Positions 51,832 to 60,663 of a DNA stretch of 64,000 nt are shown piece by piece. The DNA lies in the NCBI RefSeq assembly GCF_000174415.1, contig NZ_ACJM01000001.1, positions 186,001 through 250,000 on the forward strand, in the 5' to 3' direction. The stretch comes from Dethiobacter alkaliphilus AHT 1. Lineage in GTDB: Bacteria > Bacillota > Dethiobacteria > Dethiobacterales > Dethiobacteraceae. Positions within the stretch are counted from its first letter, which is position 1, and every line of letters begins with the position of its first letter. The translations under genes were made by a program, and so were the position numbers. The notes under the pieces are model-generated. The model saw only the letters and a list, made by a program, of their open reading frames with translations. It did no database searches and was not told the origin of the DNA.

Positions 51832-53658
51832 ATGTGTGGAATTGTTGGCTATATCGGGGGGCAGCAAGCCTACCCCATTTTAATAGAGGGCTTATCAAAG
51901 CTGGAGTACCGTGGATATGATTCTGCAGGGGTAGCACTGCTGGATGACAGTGGCGTTGAAATTATCAAGTCGGTGGGTCGCCTACAGAATCTGGAAGAGA
52001 AAGTTGGTAATGAAGTGCCGGCCGGCACCATGGGAATCGGCCACACCCGGTGGGCAACCCACGGCCGTCCCTGTGATGAAAATGCTCATCCCCACAGTGA
52101 CTGCTCCGGCCAATATGTGGTTATACACAACGGAATTATCGAAAACTATCATGCACTGCGGGAGTGGCTTACTTCCGTGGGTCATACTTTCCGTTCTGAA
52201 ACAGATACGGAAGTGTTGGCTCATCTGGTGGAGCATTACTTCCAGGGCGATTTAAAACAAACGGTGCGTCAGGTTCTGGAGAAAGTGACCGGCTCTTATG
52301 GTATTGTTGTTATGAGTGAAAGGGATCCCGATCGCCTGATTTGTGCCCGTAAAGACAGTCCGCTTATCATCGGGCTGGGAGATGGTGAAAATTTTATTGC
52401 CTCCGACATCCCCGCCCTGCTGAAATATACCCGGGATACCATTATCCTGGAAGACGGTGAACTGGCGGAAGTAACCCGGGACAGTGTTGTTGTGGAAGGC
52501 AGTGACGGAAAGCAGCTGCAAAAAGAAATTTACCATGTTAAATGGGATGCTGTGGCAGCTGAAAAAGAAGGCTATGACCATTTCATGCTCAAGGAAATTC
52601 ATGAGCAGCCCAAAGCAATTCGTGATACCCTGCGGGGTCGGCTCACCGAGGGCGGTTTGGTAAACCTGGCAGAACTAAATCTGGCTGAAGACCAAATCTG
52701 GCAACTGCGAAAAATTGTGATGGTTGCCTGCGGGACTGCGTATCATGCCGGTTTGGTAGGCAAATATGTCTTTGAAAACCTCCTGCGTCTCCCGGTGGAG
52801 GTAGACGTGGCCTCAGAATTTCGCTACCGCGATCCGCTGCTGGGGGAAGATACCCTGGTGGTTGTTATCAGCCAGTCCGGTGAAACAGCCGATACGCTGG
52901 CGGCCATGCGTCTTGCCAGGCAAAAGGGAAGCCCTGTGGTGGCCATCACCAATGTAGTGGGCAGTACCGTTTCCCGTGAAGCGGACCGGGTACTCTATAC
53001 CTGGGCAGGCCCGGAAATTGCGGTGGCATCCACAAAAGCTTATACCACTCAGTTGGTTGTTCTCTACCTTCTGGCTCTGCAGTTGGGCCAGACCGCAGGG
53101 ATTGTGGCGGAAGAAGAGATAAAAAACATGACTGAGGCTCTGCAAAACATTCCTGCTGATGTGGAACGCATACTGGAGCAGGAAGAATCCGTTAAAGACT
53201 TTGCCAACCATATTAAAGATTGGGAACATGCCTTTTTTATCGGACGTGGCCTTGATTACGCCGTAGCGTTGGAAGGCTCCCTTAAGTTAAAGGAGATTTC
53301 CTATATTCATGCCGAAGCATATGCCGCCGGTGAGCTAAAGCATGGCACACTGGCTTTGATTACCGAAAACATCCCCATAATCGCTTTGGCTACCCAACCT
53401 GCACTATACGAAAAGATGTGGAGTAACATTAAGGAAGTAAAGGCCCGCGATGCCTATGTTTTTGGGATAGTTACCGCAGGGGACGATGAAACCGAAAAAG
53501 AAGTAGATGTAATCTTTGCAATACCAAAAACTATTCCGATTCTTTCTCCAATCCTCTCTGTGATTCCTTTACAGTTAATTTCCTACCATGCATCGGTTTT
53601 GCGTGGTTGCGATGTTGATAAACCCAGGAATCTGGCAAAATCGGTAACAGTGGAATAA
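51832..53658 (+). CDS. glmS: Glutamine-fructose-6-phosphate aminotransferase (isomerising)
   Basis: 608 aa; makes GlcN-6-P from Fru-6-P and glutamine, the first amino-sugar step. The N-terminal Ntn domain starts at catalytic Cys2 (MCGIVGYIGG). Two SIS domains follow (SQSGETADTLAAMR; AEAYAAGELKHG), with C-terminal LAKSVTVE. AAAGGAG precedes the ATG. Expression is controlled by the ribozyme in its leader: when GlcN6P is high the message is cut and degraded. Confidence 0.97.
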   Translation: MCGIVGYIGGQQAYPILIEGLSKLEYRGYDSAGVALLDDSGVEIIKSVGRLQNLEEKVGNEVPAGTMGIGHTRWATHGRPCDENAHPHSDCSGQYVVIHNGIIENYHALREWLTSVGHTFRSETDTEVLAHLVEHYFQGDLKQTVRQVLEKVTGSYGIVVMSERDPDRLICARKDSPLIIGLGDGENFIASDIPALLKYTRDTIILEDGELAEVTRDSVVVEGSDGKQLQKEIYHVKWDAVAAEKEGYDHFMLKEIHEQPKAIRDTLRGRLTEGGLVNLAELNLAEDQIWQLRKIVMVACGTAYHAGLVGKYVFENLLRLPVEVDVASEFRYRDPLLGEDTLVVVISQSGETADTLAAMRLARQKGSPVVAITNVVGSTVSREADRVLYTWAGPEIAVASTKAYTTQLVVLYLLALQLGQTAGIVAEEEIKNMTEALQNIPADVERILEQEESVKDFANHIKDWEHAFFIGRGLDYAVALEGSLKLKEISYIHAEAYAAGELKHGTLALITENIPIIALATQPALYEKMWSNIKEVKARDAYVFGIVTAGDDETEKEVDVIFAIPKTIPILSPILSVIPLQLISYHASVLRGCDVDKPRNLAKSVTVE

Positions 53659-53677
53659 AAAGTAAGGAGGCAGAGAT

Positions 53678-54496
53678 ATGCTAAAACCGGAAAACTTTTT
53701 TGAGCTTCAGGATAGTCCCTTTGCATCTCTCTTCAATGATTGTCAGTATGTATGGGACGCATTAAAAAAGCTCCCTGAATATATTAAAACAACAGTTAAA
53801 GGTAATGTGGCAGATATCCGTCAGGGCCAGACTTTTATTAACAAAACGGTGGTCCTTTATGAAGGCCGGGTTTTAGAGAGCGGGTTTGCCATCGACACAT
53901 CGGGTAAGAAGCCTCAGGTACTAATAGACGGTGCAGTACTGGCAGGAGCCAGTATCATCTATGCGGGCTCAGTTTTAATGGATGACCTTATTTATATCGG
54001 ACAGGGAACCGTGGTAGAATCCGGTGCCTACATTAGCGGCCCCACCTATATCGGCAATAATACCGAGGTTCGGCAAGGAGCCTATATCCGCGGCCAGGTC
54101 CTGGTGGGGGATAACTGTGTGGTGGGCCATACCACGGAAATTAAATCCTCCGTTATGCTGGGAGGAAGCAAAGCAGGGCACTTTGCCTATATCGGCGACA
54201 GTATTCTGGGTAAGGTTAACCTGGGTGCCGGCACAAAAATTGCCAACCTGAAGATTACCGGTTCGGCAGTAAAAGTCAGCGCCGCAGGTGTCAGCCATGA
54301 AACGGGACTGAGAAAATTTGGGGCCATCCTCGGTGATGGAGTAGAAACGGGCTGTAACAGCGTTACAACCCCCGGTACCCTGCTTAGTAAAAATGTCCTT
54401 CTTTACCCCAACAGTACCGCCCGGGGATATTATCCTGCCCAAAAGATTGTAAAATCAAAAAATGTCCAGGAAATACTGGACTTCGACTTCGCTTAA
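53678..54496 (+). CDS. Left-handed beta-helix acyltransferase, GlmU C-domain-like
   Basis: 272 aa. A ~75-residue N-terminal lead-in precedes hexapeptide-repeat coils similar to the acetyltransferase half of GlmU (VVGHTTEIKSSVMLGGSKAGHFAYIGDSILGKVNLGAGTKIANL, including the catalytic-type His in AGHFAYIGD). There is no pyrophosphorylase domain. Its position 19 bp after glmS suggests it acetylates GlcN-1-P or a related sugar phosphate, possibly as half of a split GlmU (inference). AAGGAGG precedes the ATG. Confidence 0.75.
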   Translation: MLKPENFFELQDSPFASLFNDCQYVWDALKKLPEYIKTTVKGNVADIRQGQTFINKTVVLYEGRVLESGFAIDTSGKKPQVLIDGAVLAGASIIYAGSVLMDDLIYIGQGTVVESGAYISGPTYIGNNTEVRQGAYIRGQVLVGDNCVVGHTTEIKSSVMLGGSKAGHFAYIGDSILGKVNLGAGTKIANLKITGSAVKVSAAGVSHETGLRKFGAILGDGVETGCNSVTTPGTLLSKNVLLYPNSTARGYYPAQKIVKSKNVQEILDFDFA

Positions 54497-54499
54497 GCC

Positions 54500-55399
54500 A
54501 TGAAACAGATTGTGGATGTCCTAAAGGACAGTGGCCCGCTGACGGGAAAGGAACTCTTAAGGGCAGTGCCCATGGAAGACCTTTCCCTTTGGGCGGCCTG
54601 CCGCCGCTCAGAGCAGATTTTCAGCCGTATCGTGGGAAGACGCTACCTCAGGCTTGACATGCGGGTGGATGAATATGCCCGTCTGTCTCCCTCAATTATG
54701 CGGGAGTTCTATAATTATACTGTTTTGGGTACAGCAGACCAGGTACAAGAAGTTGAAGCCAGGGCAGAAGAACTGCAAATTGAGTTGGCGCGGATAAGCA
54801 GAGAGAAATTTTCTCTGGCACAAAAATCCATGGAGCAGTTGGTGGACGGTCTGGAATGTAGGGAGCAGATAAAAAACTCTGCTGCTTTCATGATAGCTGG
54901 AGATGTGGTTTACGGCATGGCCCATGTGGAGCCCCGCCCAGAAATCTCCACGGGGGAACTGGTTAAAGGATCGGATCTGGATATTATAGTGGTGGTGGAG
55001 GGTTTGCCTGAAAAAGAGGTGGCAGTTTTGGATGCTGCCATCCAACGGGAAAAATACCGTTTGTTGACGAGCCCGGCATGGAGGGAAGAGATTGATTCCA
55101 TTATCAAGGATACCGCCAGGGTCCGGGAGCAATTGAAATTTCAGGATTTTAAAGCCATGGTGGCCAGTAAAATTCTGCACGAAGCGGATTTTCTTTGGGG
55201 CAGCCATGACATTTTTGGCCGTATTAAAGAGATGGTTAAGCAAAGCGGCATTCCGGAAAAAATCAGGGCCATGGAAGAAAAAGCCGTGGAGAACCGCAAG
55301 GCAGCAGAAGAATGTCTCCTGCAGTCTCCCCCCAGCCTTTCCCGGGATGAGGCTATGAAGCTATTTTTAACCACAGAAGAAAAAGAGGAGATATTTTAA
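54500..55399 (+). CDS. Unassigned protein with nucleotidyltransferase-like domain
   Basis: 299 aa. Residues ~1-60 look like a winged helix (GPLTGKELLRAVPMEDLSLWAACRRSEQIFSRI). A helical coiled middle follows, then AGDVVYGMAHVEPRP and GSDLDIIVVVEGL, which resembles the GS...DxD core of the pol-beta-type nucleotidyltransferase fold. I recognise no named family. It starts 3 bp after the acyltransferase gene, with almost no ribosome site of its own, so translational coupling is likely. A role in amino-sugar control or nucleotide transfer is speculative. Confidence 0.6.
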   Translation: MKQIVDVLKDSGPLTGKELLRAVPMEDLSLWAACRRSEQIFSRIVGRRYLRLDMRVDEYARLSPSIMREFYNYTVLGTADQVQEVEARAEELQIELARISREKFSLAQKSMEQLVDGLECREQIKNSAAFMIAGDVVYGMAHVEPRPEISTGELVKGSDLDIIVVVEGLPEKEVAVLDAAIQREKYRLLTSPAWREEIDSIIKDTARVREQLKFQDFKAMVASKILHEADFLWGSHDIFGRIKEMVKQSGIPEKIRAMEEKAVENRKAAEECLLQSPPSLSRDEAMKLFLTTEEKEEIF

Positions 55400-55415
55400 C
55401 AGGGAGGATGATTCA

Positions 55416-56144
55416 ATGAAAATTATTGTTGTTGAGGATTACCGGGAGATGAGCAAGAAGGCTGCCGACATTGTGGCCAGTCAGGTAATCTTAAAAAATG
55501 ATTCGGTTCTGGGTTTGGCCACCGGATCTACCCCGGAAGGAATGTACAGCCGTCTGGTAGAGATGCACCGGGAAGGAACGCTGGATTTTAGCAGCATTCA
55601 GTCCTTTAACCTGGATGAATATCTGGGCCTGGATCCCGAGCATTCCCAAAGCTACCACCATTATATGCATCATCATCTCTTCAACCATATCAATACCGAC
55701 CCCAACAATGTACATATTCCCTGGGGTCAGGCAAGTGATATGGCGGCTTACTGCCGGAACTACGATCAACAAATTGCCGCTGCCGGCGGCATCGACCTGC
55801 AGGTTCTGGGCATCGGAGGAAACGGACATATCGGTTTTAATGAGCCCGATGAGTTTTTAAGCGCCGGCACTCATGTGGTAGACTTAACCGAAGAAACGGT
55901 GGAAGCCAACAGCCGCTTTTTTGCTTCCCGGGATGAAGTCCCTAAAAAAGCCGTCACCATGGGTATGGGCTCAATCATGAAAGCAAAAAAGATCCTGCTT
56001 CTGGCCAGCGGCAAAGGAAAGGCTCAGGCCATAAAAGATACGGTAAGCGGCAACGTCTCCACCCGGGTGCCCGCTTCTTTTCTCCAGCTCCATGGGGACG
56101 TAACGTTAATTCTCGATGAAGAAGCGGCGGCATTATTACCCTAG
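55416..56144 (+). CDS. nagB: Glucosamine-6-phosphate deaminase
   Basis: 242 aa; converts GlcN-6-P to Fru-6-P and ammonia, the reverse of GlmS without glutamine. Signatures are GLATGSTPEGMYSRLV, FNLDEYLGL (catalytic Asp), and VLGIGGNGHIGFNEPDE (with the active-site His). Co-location with glmM and glmS puts synthesis and disposal of the ribozyme ligand in one cluster. AGGGAGG precedes the ATG, and a terminator follows. Confidence 0.95.
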   Translation: MKIIVVEDYREMSKKAADIVASQVILKNDSVLGLATGSTPEGMYSRLVEMHREGTLDFSSIQSFNLDEYLGLDPEHSQSYHHYMHHHLFNHINTDPNNVHIPWGQASDMAAYCRNYDQQIAAAGGIDLQVLGIGGNGHIGFNEPDEFLSAGTHVVDLTEETVEANSRFFASRDEVPKKAVTMGMGSIMKAKKILLLASGKGKAQAIKDTVSGNVSTRVPASFLQLHGDVTLILDEEAAALLP

Positions 56145-56153
56145 ATTTCTACT

Positions 56154-56182
56154 ACCCTGCAGATTTGCGGGGTTTATTTTAT
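56154..56182 (+). terminator. Terminator of the glm-nagB cluster
   Basis: ACCCTGCA / TGCGGGGT with one mismatch, followed by T-rich sequence. Confidence 0.7.
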
Positions 56183-56272
56183 TGTATTTCGTTATATTTG
56201 ACGATTTTAAATAATTTAATAGCTTCTATTTTTGAGAAGGACTTATCTTAAAATTTAGAATAGAAAAATTAT

Positions 56273-56301
56273 TTGTAATTATCAGAAAATTGTGTTATAA
56301 T
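56273..56301 (+). promoter_or_regulatory. Promoter of the permease gene
   Basis: TTGTAA (56273-56278), a 17-bp spacer and TATAAT (56296-56301). The 115-nt leader that follows is purine-rich, and I recognise no riboswitch in it. Confidence 0.65.
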
Positions 56302-56414
56302 CTGTTCAGATTTTATTAACAGACTATTACAGAGTGGAGGGGTGAGGCAGTTTAGGTATCATTTGGGGTTAGGTAAAGTTGGGCAGAACTTTATTTAAAG
56401 GGAGGAATTCGTAG

Positions 56415-57827
56415 ATGATCAATCGTCCGGACGGAGCAGAACAACCATTTTTGCAAGCGGGTATTTTTAAGATTCGTGTACCTGGTATTCATTACCAGTG
56501 GTCTTGGCCGGAATTTTTCCAGGCAATGATAATGTTTGTTACCAGCTTGGGTATGATTCCGTTGCTGACAGCCCATTTGGGTTTGCCGTATGAAATTGCA
56601 CTTACTTATGTATTTATTTGTGGTATCGGGTTTATGTTACCGACGTTTTTGGGGGACCCTCTGGTTCCAGGTTGGATTACGCCGGCTATCCCGGTGGTAG
56701 TATTATTCCTTGGCAACTTTGAGCCGGGGCCGGAAGCAATTCGTGCCTTGTTTGCCCTACAGTTTATTGTGGCCTTTATCTTTATGTTTTTGGGCCTGAC
56801 TAAGTTAGGTGGCAAGCTGGTTGAATTGGTACCCGTTTCTATGAAGGCCGGGATTCTCATTGGTGCCGGTATTGCAGCCATCATGGGTGAGTTTGAAGTG
56901 GGCGGCAATGTGGGCCGTTTGGCCGCAACCCCTTATTCAATTATCGCCGGGACAGGTGTTGCTCTATATCTGATATTCTCTGAGTCTTTTAAAGAATGGC
57001 GTAAGTCTAACAAGTTTGCCAAGGCATTGGCTAACTATGGTATGGTTCCCGCTTTAGTGGTGGCCATGTTTATTGGTTGGATGGTCAGCGAATACCCGCT
57101 ACCGGACATTCAGATGGGGATTACCAATATGGCATTTTCCGAGTACTTCAATTACCTGCCCTTTGCCGTTGGTTTCCCGGGACTGGATATCTTCCTCTTT
57201 GCGGTACCCACCGCCATTATCGCCTATATTATTGCTTTTGGTGATATTATTGTGGGACATACGCTGATTCGCCGGGCTGATGATTTCAGACAGGACGAGA
57301 AGATTGATCTGGACATTAACCGGACTCACATCATTACCTCTATCCGTAACTTTATGCACGCTTTCCTGGCTCCCTATCCGGGGTTGGCCGGTCCCATCTG
57401 GACTGCGGTAACTGCGGTTGTGGCCGAGCGTTATAAATTCGGTCGCAAGGCAATGGATTCCATCTACAGTGGTGCAGGTACTTTCTGGATTGCCGGTTTT
57501 ATTGCCCTGTTTATTCTGCCGCTGGTAAGTATTTTCCAGCCGGTGCTGCCCATTGCTTTGTCGCTGACGCTGATGATTACCGGGTTCTTGTGCATCATGG
57601 TGGGAACAGAAATTATTGAGTCCCAGGCACAGCGCGGTGTGGCCGGACTGATGGCCGTTGTACTTGCTGTCTACGGTGCAGGCTGGGGATTGTTGGCCGG
57701 TATAGCCCTCTACTTCCTCATTGAGAAGAAATACTCTGCCCAGGAAGTGGAAGTTACTGAAACTCAGGTTGAGAAAAACCTCAACACACAGGTGCAAGTT
57801 TCCAGCAGCCAGTCTTTGGGCGAATAA
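56415..57827 (+). CDS. NCS2/SulP-like solute permease
   Basis: 470 aa with about 12-13 membrane helices. The sequence resembles solute-carrier-23/SulP-type folds (AHLGLPYEIALTYVFICGIGFMLPTFLGDPLVPGWITPAIPVV; later PYPGLAGPIWTAVTAVVAERYKFGRKAMDSIYSGAGTFWIAG). The N-terminus includes a cytosolic PGIHYQWSWPEFFQAM lead. The substrate could be a nucleobase, benzoate-like acid or other anion. GGGAGG precedes ATG 56415. Confidence 0.75.
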   Translation: MINRPDGAEQPFLQAGIFKIRVPGIHYQWSWPEFFQAMIMFVTSLGMIPLLTAHLGLPYEIALTYVFICGIGFMLPTFLGDPLVPGWITPAIPVVVLFLGNFEPGPEAIRALFALQFIVAFIFMFLGLTKLGGKLVELVPVSMKAGILIGAGIAAIMGEFEVGGNVGRLAATPYSIIAGTGVALYLIFSESFKEWRKSNKFAKALANYGMVPALVVAMFIGWMVSEYPLPDIQMGITNMAFSEYFNYLPFAVGFPGLDIFLFAVPTAIIAYIIAFGDIIVGHTLIRRADDFRQDEKIDLDINRTHIITSIRNFMHAFLAPYPGLAGPIWTAVTAVVAERYKFGRKAMDSIYSGAGTFWIAGFIALFILPLVSIFQPVLPIALSLTLMITGFLCIMVGTEIIESQAQRGVAGLMAVVLAVYGAGWGLLAGIALYFLIEKKYSAQEVEVTETQVEKNLNTQVQVSSSQSLGE

Positions 57828-57850
57828 GTCCGACAGTAACACTAAATCAA

Positions 57851-57889
57851 AGAGAACTCGCTTTGCAAAAGAGCGAGTTCTCTTTTGTT
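57851..57889 (+). terminator. Terminator of the permease gene
   Basis: An 11-bp perfect stem (57851-57861 with 57873-57883) and a T-rich tail, directly followed by repeat copy B. Confidence 0.85.
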
Positions 57890-57890
57890 C

Positions 57891-57990
57891 TACCGGTAGG
57901 AAATTATAACGCTTCGCAATTTGCGAAGCTGCTAAGGAAACCGGTATTGAAAGCACGCGTTGAGGGAACCGAATAAGCGTGCCTTTCTTA
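57891..57990. repeat. ~100-nt structured dispersed repeat, copy B
   Basis: Nearly identical to 17570-17670. Differences keep the central hairpin paired (TTCGCAA..TTGCGAA here, TTCG..CGAA in copy A). It occurs just after a terminator, as copy A does, and before the lactate permease gene. Confidence 0.75.
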
Positions 57991-58082
57991 CCAAAAAAGC
58001 ATACTCAATAAACAACTTTTTTGTTAAAATGAAACTTACAGCTTAAAAGCAGCTTTTGTTTTGGGAAAGGTGGAACTGTATT

Positions 58083-59633
58083 TTGGAAACTTCATTGCCT
58101 GTAAATACCCTTAGTATATTTCTTTCTGCCTTGCCGCTTATTGCCATTACGGTAGCTTTGTTGCGCATGCGGTGGTCTCTATTGCACGCCGCGCTGCTGA
58201 CATGTTTTCTGGCGTTTGTACTGGCGCCTTCTTTTTTCGGTGTGGGCGCTGCCATGCTCTTGTCCATGACGGGAAAAGGTGTTGCGTTTACTCTGTTTAT
58301 CGGCATTATCCTGATTACCGCTATTTTGTTTTATAATCTGCTAACAGAGTTGGGCATCATGGAGGCCATGGGCAAACGGCTGTTGTTTCTAAAAGGCCGG
58401 CCTTTGCTCCAAGTGCTGTTTTTGGCCTGGTGTTTTGCCGGGTTTATGGAAGGATTTATTGGTTTTGGTATCCCCGTTGTGCTGGTGGCGCCTTTTTTAA
58501 TAATCGGCGGCCTATCACCGTTTATGGCGGTGGCACTGACCCTGGTGGGACATGCCTGGGCTGTTACCTACGGAACGCTGGGTGTGGCCCTGTTTACATT
58601 GGCCCTTGCCTCCCGTATTCCTGTTGCGGAGCTATCGTTTGCTCTGGCGGCCCAATTTACTTTGATGTTTACCCTAACCGGTTTCATTGTTGCTCATTTG
58701 TATCACGGCTGGCAAGGCGTGCGAGAAGGAACGGTGTACATTCTGGTGGCGGGGGTGGTGGCGGGTTTGGTGTTTTATGCCAGTGCCTATGCAAATGTCC
58801 CGCAGCTCTCCGCTTTGCTGGGGGGACTGGCCGGTGCGGGTGCACTGCTGTTGGTGGATGCTTTTTTGCCTGACAATCCTAAAAAGACAGAGGAGCCGGC
58901 AGGAGGCGAGGCAGAATTCTCTGTGTTTGATACATTTGCGCCGTATGGTTTTTTGTGTGTAGCAGCAATTCTATTTCAGGCTAATCCGATTCGTGATACG
59001 TTAGACACTGTGGGTTTTTCTTTTTCCTTTACTGAAGCCTCCACCGCCTTAGGTTTTCTTGTTCCTGCGGAGCCGGAATTTGTGCGTATCAGTCTGCGGC
59101 ATCCAGGGACGGCCATTTTCCTGGCCACGCTTTTTACCTTTATTTTGTACCGTTGTCGCGGAAATTGTGCGCCGGTATTTCCGGTGGGTGTGTTTAAAAG
59201 GACCATAAGCCTGGCCGCCCCTGCCATAATCACCTTGCTGGTTTTGGTAACTACGGCTATGATTATGAATGATTCGGGGATGACCACCATTCTTGCTTTG
59301 GGAGTATCCCGTGCTGCGGGACCATTTTACCCGGTGCTGGCCCCGTTTTTTGGATTGCTGGGCACTTTTCTCACCGGCTCCAATACCAATTCCAATTTGC
59401 TGTTTGGCCTTTTTCAGCATCAGGCAGCCCTTAACCTTGGCTTTGCGCCCACTTTGCTGGTGGCCAGCCACACTGCAGCCGCATCTGTGGCCAGCTCCAT
59501 TGCCCCGGCCAAAATCCTTTTGGGCACATCGGCCATTGGTAACAACGGGGATGAGCAGACACTGTTAGCCCGCACTCTACCATACTGTCTGTTTTTAACT
59601 ATTGCTGCCGGTTTGGCAACCTATATTTTTTAA
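58083..59633 (+). CDS. L-lactate permease family protein
   Basis: About 516 aa with 12-13 membrane helices of the LldP/LctP family. Markers are GFMEGFIGFGIPVVLVAPFLI (a conserved sequence of the family) and the C-terminal FLTGSNTNSNLLFGLFQHQAA. It probably exchanges lactate or glycolate. TTG 58083 is chosen because GAAAGGTGG lies about nine bases upstream. The in-frame TTG 58056 has no site. Confidence 0.87.
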   Translation: METSLPVNTLSIFLSALPLIAITVALLRMRWSLLHAALLTCFLAFVLAPSFFGVGAAMLLSMTGKGVAFTLFIGIILITAILFYNLLTELGIMEAMGKRLLFLKGRPLLQVLFLAWCFAGFMEGFIGFGIPVVLVAPFLIIGGLSPFMAVALTLVGHAWAVTYGTLGVALFTLALASRIPVAELSFALAAQFTLMFTLTGFIVAHLYHGWQGVREGTVYILVAGVVAGLVFYASAYANVPQLSALLGGLAGAGALLLVDAFLPDNPKKTEEPAGGEAEFSVFDTFAPYGFLCVAAILFQANPIRDTLDTVGFSFSFTEASTALGFLVPAEPEFVRISLRHPGTAIFLATLFTFILYRCRGNCAPVFPVGVFKRTISLAAPAIITLLVLVTTAMIMNDSGMTTILALGVSRAAGPFYPVLAPFFGLLGTFLTGSNTNSNLLFGLFQHQAALNLGFAPTLLVASHTAAASVASSIAPAKILLGTSAIGNNGDEQTLLARTLPYCLFLTIAAGLATYIF

Positions 59634-59670
59634 GAAAAACAACAGGCATTCCCATGCCTGTTGTTGGATT
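59632..59670. terminator. Bidirectional terminator between lactate permease and the small-protein cluster
   Basis: AACAACAGGCA / TGCCTGTTGTT (59638-59648 with 59655-59665), perfect 11 bp, with A/T flanks on both sides. Confidence 0.8.
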
Positions 59671-59988
59671 TTAGTTGTTCTTTTTTGTTTTGGCATAAAT
59701 TGCAAGCATTTTTTCAAGAGCGATTTCTGCCGTGATCTCTTGGTTGCCAGAAGCTTTTGGTTGGCTGGGCTCTTCTTGCACCAGCTCAGGTTCCGGTGCT
59801 GGTGCCTGTTGTGGAATCTCCGGTTGCGAAACTTCCCCAGCGTCCGGGATAGGTTGCTGAGGCTGGTCTATAGCTTCTGCACCTACGGAGTCTTCCTGGG
59901 CAGGTTGTTGTAAAGGTGCTTCTTGCTGGACGGTAGTTTTATTTTCTTTTTCATAAAAGGAAGTGGTCGAATATACTCTGCGTCTCAC
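59671..59988 (-). CDS. Small-protein cluster gene 11: Pro/Gln/Glu-rich protein
   Basis: 105 aa, last gene of the cluster. The N-terminus is basic (MRRRVYSTTSFYEKE). The middle ~70 residues are low-complexity P/Q/E (QQPIPDAG, QAPAPEPELVQEEP). A short helix with a basic tail closes it (ALEKMLAIYAKTKKNN). It is likely disordered, as is common for spore-coat linker proteins. Start is GTG 59988 with GGGAGG upstream, 4 bp after the previous gene. No family recognised. Confidence 0.65.
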   Translation of the reverse strand: MRRRVYSTTSFYEKENKTTVQQEAPLQQPAQEDSVGAEAIDQPQQPIPDAGEVSQPEIPQQAPAPEPELVQEEPSQPKASGNQEITAEIALEKMLAIYAKTKKNN

Positions 59989-59992
59989 AGGG

Positions 59993-60370
59993 TTAACCTC
60001 CCTTCATGATGTTTTGATACATGGTGATTTTCTTAAAAAGAATGTAAATTTCTTTGCTATCTGCTTGACAAATTTCCGAAAGCCTTTTGGCTTTGTCTGC
60101 CGGGTCGGCAGTTTGATAGTATTTCATGTCCCTGGTAATTTCAGTAATTAATTTTTGGTACAACGTGATTTCATTAGGGTTAAGCAAGTCTTCCAGGCGC
60201 TGGACCGGTTTATGGGGCCGGGAATACATACCGCCCTGGTCCTGGTACGGTTCCCGCCAGGAATGTCCGTTTGTACATTCGCAATAAACGTTTACCGCCA
60301 TACTGATAGTAAAAATATTTGCATCACCACATACTTTGCAGGTTACTTTTTTATCGCTTACTGATGCCAA
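59993..60370 (-). CDS. Small-protein cluster gene 10: Cys-containing protein
   Basis: About 125 aa. An N-terminal putative metal-binding ribbon has CKVCGD and, later, YCECTNGHSW (four Cys plus His). The C-terminal half is helical and charged (NEITLYQKLITEITRDMKYYQTADPADKAKRLSEICQADSKEIYILFKKITMYQNIM). TTG 60370 is chosen because GAGGAG lies nine bases upstream. It overlaps gene 9 by about 20 bp. No family recognised. Confidence 0.65.
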   Translation of the reverse strand: MASVSDKKVTCKVCGDANIFTISMAVNVYCECTNGHSWREPYQDQGGMYSRPHKPVQRLEDLLNPNEITLYQKLITEITRDMKYYQTADPADKAKRLSEICQADSKEIYILFKKITMYQNIMKGG

Positions 60371-60641
60371 TGATTTTAACTCCTCTCGCAACCTCTATGG
60401 GCTCAAAGCATTGATTGCCGACCCAGAGGATTCCGTCGTCGTCAATTTTAATTTCCAGATCAAGGCCTTCCATATTAAACTTCTCAACGTAGTATGGTGA
60501 TACCAAGAGAAAAATGGAGTTAATTTGCTGAGTGTTGAGATCTTTGACATCGGCCAGATTAGCCTGATTTGAAGCGTTTACAAGTATATTAAATGATTGC
60601 CCGGTTTTAGGGTTATTTTTTTTATTACAGCATTTGCTCAT
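60351..60641 (-). CDS. Small-protein cluster gene 9: SNQAN-type protein
   Basis: 96 aa. It starts SKCCNKKNNP, then SFNILVNASNQANLADVKDLNTQQINSIFLLVSPYYVEKF, then a beta-rich C-terminus (LDLEIKIDDDGILWVGNQCFEPIEVARGVKIIG). The SNQAN segment and general layout recur in gene 8. ATG 60641 is the first sensible start after gene 8. No family recognised. Confidence 0.7.
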   Translation of the reverse strand: MSKCCNKKNNPKTGQSFNILVNASNQANLADVKDLNTQQINSIFLLVSPYYVEKFNMEGLDLEIKIDDDGILWVGNQCFEPIEVARGVKIIGISKR

Positions 60642-60663
60642 ATCCTGTTGTTCCCCCTTCCTG

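Noticed and set aside
57099-57956. 285-codon minus-strand frame opposite the permease
   Set aside because: Antisense of a long, well-conserved membrane gene. It also crosses the terminator and repeat copy B, and has no ribosome site.
58430-58873. 147-codon Gly/Cys-rich frame inside the lactate permease gene
   Set aside because: Out-of-frame shadow in a GC-rich membrane-protein gene. Composition and lack of a ribosome site argue against translation.
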